This document shows, piece by piece, positions 60,324-64,000 of a DNA stretch of 64,000 nucleotides. The position numbers were made by a program, and so were the translations under genes. The notes below the pieces were generated by a model. That model ran no database searches. It saw only the letters and a list, made by a program, of their open reading frames with translations, and had not been told where the DNA came from. The stretch covers positions 1 through 64,000 of the forward strand of contig CAKSWT010000015.1 of the NCBI GenBank assembly GCA_934512135.1, in the 5' to 3' direction. How positions within the stretch are numbered: position 1 is the stretch's first letter; every line of letters starts with the position of its first letter. The DNA comes from an uncultured Oscillospiraceae bacterium. Lineage in GTDB: Bacteria > Bacillota > Clostridia > Oscillospirales > Oscillospiraceae.

Positions 60324-60352
60324 TTGACAAATGAGAATTTACCTATTATAAT
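60324..60352 (+). promoter_or_regulatory. Promoter of the tRNA-Met/tRNA-Glu cluster
   Basis: TTGACA (60324-60329), 17-base spacer, TATAAT (60347-60352): full consensus. Confidence 0.92.
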
Positions 60353-60379
60353 GGGTCTTGCCCTTTTGGGGGATTATAT

Positions 60380-60455
60380 GGCGGCATAGCTCAGTTGGTA
60401 GAGCATTCGGTTCATACCCGGAGTGTCACTGGTTCGAGTCCAGTTGCCGCTACCA
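60380..60455 (+). tRNA. tRNA-Met (anticodon CAU), elongator type
   Basis: A 76-nt tRNA with encoded CCA: acceptor GGCGGCA/TGCCGCT (first pair G-U), anticodon stem TTCGG/CCGGA around TTCATAC, T-arm CTGGTTCGAGTCCAG. The paired first position argues against an initiator tRNA. Confidence 0.93.
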
Positions 60456-60457
60456 TC

Positions 60458-60486
60458 AAAGGCGGAATTGTTTCCGCCTTTTTTTA
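60458..60486 (+). terminator. Terminator between the two tRNA genes
   Basis: AAAGGCGGAA...TTCCGCCTTT followed by TTTTATT; it may leave tRNA-Glu dependent on read-through or on an unseen promoter. Confidence 0.82.
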
Positions 60487-60511
60487 TTCTGATGCTTTTT
60501 GCATCAGCGCT

Positions 60512-60586
60512 GGCCCGGTGGTCAAGAGGTTAAGACACGGCCCTTTCACGGCTGTAACACGAGTTCGATTCTCGTCCGGGTCACCA
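60512..60586 (+). tRNA. tRNA-Glu (anticodon UUC)
   Basis: A 75-nt tRNA with encoded CCA: acceptor GGCCCGG/CCGGGTC, discriminator A, anticodon stem CGGCC/GGCTG around CTTTCAC, T-arm ACGAGTTCGATTCTCGT. Confidence 0.96.
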
Positions 60587-60588
60587 TG

Positions 60589-60617
60589 AAAAAAGCACGC
60601 TTCGGCGTGCTTTTTTC
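60589..60617 (+). terminator. Terminator of tRNA-Glu
   Basis: AAAAAAGCACGC-TTCG-GCGTGCTTTTTT (60589-60616). Confidence 0.93.
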
Positions 60618-60710
60618 CTTGACCATTTCATGTTTCCGGTAGGAGGGTATCCCCATGTGACGGATGACGAAAGAAATATAGATTGTTCACCCTACAATGG
60701 AGGTTTTTCT

Positions 60711-62297
60711 ATGACATTACAAGAAGAAATTCAGCGGCGCAGGACATTTGCCATTATTTCTCACCCCGACGCCGGTAAAACAACTCTGACGGAAAAATTT
60801 CTGCTCTACGGAGGCGCCATTGCCCAGGCCGGCGTGGTCAAGGGCAAGAAAAACAGCCGAGCCGCCGTCTCCGACTGGATGGAGATTGAAAAGCAGCGCG
60901 GCATCTCCGTGACCTCCTCCGTACTGCAGTTTGGCTACAACGGCTACTGCATCAATATTCTGGACACCCCGGGCCACCAGGACTTCTCTGAGGATACCTA
61001 TCGTACCCTGATGGCTGCGGACTCTGCGGTGATGGTTATTGACGCCGCAAAGGGCGTAGAGCCCCAGACCAGAAAACTCTTTAAGGTCTGCACCCTGCGG
61101 AACATTCCCATTTTCACTTTTATCAATAAAATGGACCGGGACGCCAGAGATCCCTTTGAGCTCTGCGAGCAGATTGAGCAGGAGCTGGGCATTGAAACCT
61201 GCCCCATCAACTGGCCCATTGGCTCCGGCAAGGAGTTTCAGGGTGTCTTTGACCGGACAAAGCAGCAGATTTTGTTTTTCTCCGATACGTCCTTTAAGTC
61301 CAAAAGCGGGGCGGAGCAGGTGGATCTGGACGATTCCCATGTGGGAGAGCTGATTGGCGAGAAAAAGTGGCGTCAGCTTCAGGAGGAAGTGGAGCTTCTG
61401 GGGGCAGGAGCGGAATTTGACCTGGAGAAGGTCCGGGGAGGACAGCAGAGCCCGGTGTTTTTTGGCTCCGCTTTGACCACCTTTGGCGTGGAGCCTTTCC
61501 TCAATGAATTTCTCACCATGACCACGCCGCCCCTTCCCAGAAAGGCCGGAGATCAGGTCATTGATCCCTTCTCCCCGGATTTCTCCGCCTTTATCTTTAA
61601 AATTCAGGCCAATATGAACAAGGCGCACCGGGATCGCATCGCCTTTATGCGTATCACCTCCGGCAAATTTACCCGGGACATGGAGGTTTACCATGTACAG
61701 GGTGGAAAGAAGCAGCGGCTTTCTCAGCCTCAGCAGCTGATGGCCCAGGATCGGGAAATCGTGGATGAGGCCTACGCCGGCGATATTATCGGCGTATTTG
61801 ATCCGGGCATTTACTCCATTGGCGACACCCTCTGCTCCCCGGGAAAAAAGTTTATGTTTGAGGGAATTCCCACCTTCGCCCCGGAGCACTTTACCCGAGT
61901 CAGCCCCAAGGACACCATGAAGCGCAAGCAGTTTATCAAGGGCACGGAGCAGATTGCCCAGGAAGGCGCCATTCAGATTTTTAAGGTCCCCAACACCGGT
62001 ATGGAAGAGGTCATTGTCGGCGTGGTCGGCACCCTGCAGTTTGACGTTTTCCAGTATCGTATGAAAAATGAGTACGGCGTGGATCTTCGGATGTACAACC
62101 TTCCCTATGAGTATCTGCGGTTTATCACCAAATGCCCCTGTGATCCCAAGGACCTTCTTCTCTCCTCGGATGCAGAGCTTCTGGAGGACTACAAGGGCCA
62201 CAGTCTGCTGGTTTTCTCCAGCTATTGGTCTATTGACTTCAATCTGAAGAAAAATCCCGGGCTGGAGCTCAGTGAAACACTCAGCGCAGAGGTGTAA
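60711..62297 (+). CDS. prfC: Peptide chain release factor 3
   Basis: A 528-residue translational GTPase that recycles release factors 1 and 2 from the ribosome. G1 ISHPDAGKTTLTEKFLLYGG, the RF3-specific VVKGKKNSRAAVSDWMEIE, G2 EKQRGISVTSSV, G3 DTPGHQDFSEDTYRT and G4 INKMDRDARDP are all intact. The start is the ATG at 60711 behind AATGGAGG; the frame opening at 60630 is rejected. The EamA gene follows three bases after the stop. Confidence 0.97.
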   Translation: MTLQEEIQRRRTFAIISHPDAGKTTLTEKFLLYGGAIAQAGVVKGKKNSRAAVSDWMEIEKQRGISVTSSVLQFGYNGYCINILDTPGHQDFSEDTYRTLMAADSAVMVIDAAKGVEPQTRKLFKVCTLRNIPIFTFINKMDRDARDPFELCEQIEQELGIETCPINWPIGSGKEFQGVFDRTKQQILFFSDTSFKSKSGAEQVDLDDSHVGELIGEKKWRQLQEEVELLGAGAEFDLEKVRGGQQSPVFFGSALTTFGVEPFLNEFLTMTTPPLPRKAGDQVIDPFSPDFSAFIFKIQANMNKAHRDRIAFMRITSGKFTRDMEVYHVQGGKKQRLSQPQQLMAQDREIVDEAYAGDIIGVFDPGIYSIGDTLCSPGKKFMFEGIPTFAPEHFTRVSPKDTMKRKQFIKGTEQIAQEGAIQIFKVPNTGMEEVIVGVVGTLQFDVFQYRMKNEYGVDLRMYNLPYEYLRFITKCPCDPKDLLLSSDAELLEDYKGHSLLVFSSYWSIDFNLKKNPGLELSETLSAEV

Positions 62298-62300
62298 TGC

Positions 62301-63206
62301 ATGGACGCAACCTTAAACAAAACACATCTTCCCATAAACAGGGGCGTGTTATGTACCTTTCTCGGTGGCGTCTGCTGGGGCTTCTCCGGGGCCTGCGGAC
62401 AGTATCTGTTCTCCCATTATGGCATCTCCTCGGAGCTTCTGACCTGTCTGAGGATGCTGATTGCAGGGCCGATTCTCATTGTCTACTGTCTGATTCGCAA
62501 GCCCCAGACCATGCTGGCCATTTGGAAAAACAAAAAGGATGCCCTGCATCTGATTGCCTTTTCCATTTTAGGGCTGCTGTTCTGTCAGTATACCTATCTC
62601 ACCACCATATCCTACTCCAATGCGGGAACCGCCACGGTGATTCAGTATATTGGACCTGTGATGATTCTGGCGGCGGACTGTGTGATTCATCGGCGGATGC
62701 CAAAGCCCCGGGAGCTGATTGCCATGTTCCTGGCGCTGTTGGGAACCTTCCTCCTGGCCACCCACGGAAATCCCGGGACCCTGGTGCTTTCGAAAAAAGC
62801 ACTGATTTGGGGACTGCTCAGCGCCGTCTCCATGTGCCTGTACACCACCCTGTCCTGCGGCATTTCCAACCGCTACGGCAGCGACACCATTATGGGCTAT
62901 GGCCTGGTCATCGGCGGCATTTTGATGGCTGCCCTTCCGGGGACCTTTTCTCACCCTGTTTTCTTTGGCTTAAACGGTATTCTGGCTATGGCCAGCATTA
63001 TCCTGGTGGGAACCATTTTGGCCTATGTGATATTTATCTATGGTGTCAGCCTGATAGGCCCTGTGAAGGGAAGCCTGATTTCCAGCATTGAACCGGTTTC
63101 CGCCACGCTGTTCGCCGTCCTCTGGCTTGGCAGCAGCTTTATGCCCATGGACTTTGCTGGCTTTGTCTGTATTATCTCCACAATTTTCCTGTTGGCGAAA
63201 AAATGA
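62301..63206 (+). CDS. EamA/DMT-family transporter
   Basis: A 301-residue membrane protein with ten predicted helices as two EamA repeats (about 15-145 and 165-298). GVLCTFLGGVCWGFSGACGQ and SYSNAGTATVIQYIGPVMIL mark repeat 1; SLIGPVKGSLISSIEPVSATL is the typical repeat 2 block. It probably exports a metabolite or amino acid, with substrate unknown. It lies three bases after prfC and ends before a terminator, so it is likely the last gene of a prfC operon. Confidence 0.9.
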   Translation: MDATLNKTHLPINRGVLCTFLGGVCWGFSGACGQYLFSHYGISSELLTCLRMLIAGPILIVYCLIRKPQTMLAIWKNKKDALHLIAFSILGLLFCQYTYLTTISYSNAGTATVIQYIGPVMILAADCVIHRRMPKPRELIAMFLALLGTFLLATHGNPGTLVLSKKALIWGLLSAVSMCLYTTLSCGISNRYGSDTIMGYGLVIGGILMAALPGTFSHPVFFGLNGILAMASIILVGTILAYVIFIYGVSLIGPVKGSLISSIEPVSATLFAVLWLGSSFMPMDFAGFVCIISTIFLLAKK

Positions 63207-63208
63207 TA

Positions 63209-63244
63209 AAAAAAGCACGCGGAAATCCTCCGCGTGCTTTTCTT
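63209..63244. terminator. Bidirectional terminator between the EamA gene and the SufB/SufD gene
   Basis: AAAAGCACGCGGA-AATCC-TCCGCGTGCTTTT with A-run and T-run on both sides, between convergent genes. Confidence 0.93.
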
Positions 63245-63246
63245 AT

Positions 63247-64000
63247 TTACCGCAAAAATCCCTCAAGGATTTTCTGCTCTGCCTCCTCGGCGTCCAGACC
63301 GAGGGTCATCAGCTTTAGAATCTGTTCTCCTGCGATTTTTCCAATGGCCGCCTCATGAACCAGGCTGGCGTCTACATGGTTGGCGCTGATCTCCGGAATG
63401 GACCGAACCTTTGCCTTTCCCATAATAATGGCGTCGCACTGAACATGTCCAAAGCACTGGTTATTTCCCTGGACTCTGGGATAGAACACCTGGGAGGAGG
63501 CATCCTTGGCCACAGACCGAGAGGTAATCTGGCACCGGGAGTCCACTCCATTGAGAAATACATCCACCTCGGAATCCGCAGTCTGTTCCCCATGGGTCAG
63601 CAGCTTCTCCTGAATCTGAAGCTCCGCGCCGTCTCCCACCTCACATTTGGTATCCCGCTTCGTGCTGTCAACGCCGCCAATTTGGCTCATATCCAAAAAC
63701 ACATGGGAACCCTCTCCAATGTATAAAACCGTCTGAGGATTTAATATACGGCCGCCTGTGCCGTCTCCGGCGCCGAAATGCTTCTCCTCATAGCGAACTT
63801 GGCAGTTTTTCCCCACGTAAAAGGTGTGAATGCCGTTGTGGCGGGAATCCTCACAGCCGCAGTTGTGGATTCCGCAGCCGGCCACAATCGTCACGTCCAC
63901 CCCGTCTGCAATATGAAAGTCATTGTAGACCATATCATCCATACCGCTTTCGGAAATCACCACAGGAATGGCCACAGTTTCTCCCTTGGTTCCCTCTTTG
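63247..64000 (-). CDS. SufB/SufD-family Fe-S cluster assembly protein, 5' end beyond window
   Basis: The visible C-terminal 250 residues belong to a SUF scaffold protein: HIADGVDVTIVAGCGIHNCG, GGRILNPQTVLYIGEGSHVF, HVQCDAIIMGKAKVRSIPEI and HEAAIGKIAGEQILKLMTLG are SufBD blocks. The reading frame stays open through the right edge (KEGTKGETVAIPVV), so an apparent GTG at 63975 is internal. A SufC ATPase gene probably lies just outside. The family builds Fe-S clusters needed by the oxidoreductase and ferredoxins seen elsewhere in the window. Confidence 0.88.
   Translation of the reverse strand, partial: KEGTKGETVAIPVVISESGMDDMVYNDFHIADGVDVTIVAGCGIHNCGCEDSRHNGIHTFYVGKNCQVRYEEKHFGAGDGTGGRILNPQTVLYIGEGSHVFLDMSQIGGVDSTKRDTKCEVGDGAELQIQEKLLTHGEQTADSEVDVFLNGVDSRCQITSRSVAKDASSQVFYPRVQGNNQCFGHVQCDAIIMGKAKVRSIPEISANHVDASLVHEAAIGKIAGEQILKLMTLGLDAEEAEQKILEGFLR

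Overview
The window looks like chromosome from a strictly anaerobic, butyrate-type gut Clostridia, most likely Oscillospiraceae (Flavonifractor / Lawsonibacter / Oscillibacter-like). This is inferred from the high GC for a Firmicute, clean TTGACA-17-TATAAT promoters, a T-box leader, ferredoxin-linked 2-oxoacid oxidation, two acetyl/butyryl-CoA transferase paralogues, a SUF-type Fe-S protein, an SLH surface protein, and a complete Clostridial glycogen operon. Two consensus parS sites beside parA-parB (50.5-52.3 kb) suggest the window lies in the origin-proximal part of the chromosome. No insertion sequence, prophage or CRISPR array was seen. Nearly all of the window is dense, single-copy housekeeping or accessory metabolism.

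Layout. 0-2.3 kb: edge of an SPFH-domain gene, a MATE exporter, and then an unexplained ~535-nt AT-richer transcript unit on the minus strand with its own promoter and terminator but no reading frame, here proposed as a large structured noncoding RNA. 2.5-5.9 kb: a T-box leader (specifier read as Ile AUC) controlling a four-subunit 2-oxoacid:ferredoxin oxidoreductase, which makes a branched-chain (VOR-like) substrate more likely than pyruvate. 5.9-10.3 kb: flavin-reductase/rubredoxin fusion, membrane-anchored parvulin, HD hydrolase, lipid kinase, small unknown protein, hotdog thioesterase. 10.4-21.8 kb: glgB-glgP-glgC-glgD-glgA plus a 1056-residue GH13 amylase/GH77 glucanotransferase fusion, that is, synthesis, phosphorolysis and maltodextrin recycling in one operon. 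22-37.5 kb: CoA transferase, three related-looking secreted or beta-helix proteins, M18 and M3 peptidases, gap, pyk, a cytidylate-kinase-like protein and a Dus enzyme.

37.6-50.4 kb: second MATE exporter with a 24-codon leader ORF, HD hydrolase and uracil-DNA glycosylase, O-acetylhomoserine sulfhydrylase behind a leader peptide plus attenuator, the murJ-trkA-trkH operon, tRNA-Leu, an orphan solute-binding lipoprotein, and a second CoA transferase. 50.4-55.7 kb: parS x2, parA, parB, serS, mscL, an unknown membrane-anchored protein, a non-canonical shikimate-kinase-like protein, rlmH. 55.7-64 kb: DUF4127-SLH surface protein, uracil permease, a CmpB-type membrane protein, tRNA-Met and tRNA-Glu, prfC, an EamA transporter, and the 3' part of a SufB/SufD gene cut by the right edge.

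The strongest candidates for something undescribed are the large RNA at 1785-2319, the structured leader of gap (30.45-30.54 kb), the cysteine-containing leader peptide and attenuator before metY, and the homologous pair of beta-helix proteins at 25.6-27.0 and 34.0-36.3 kb. All assignments come from reading the sequence; no database search or folding program was run.
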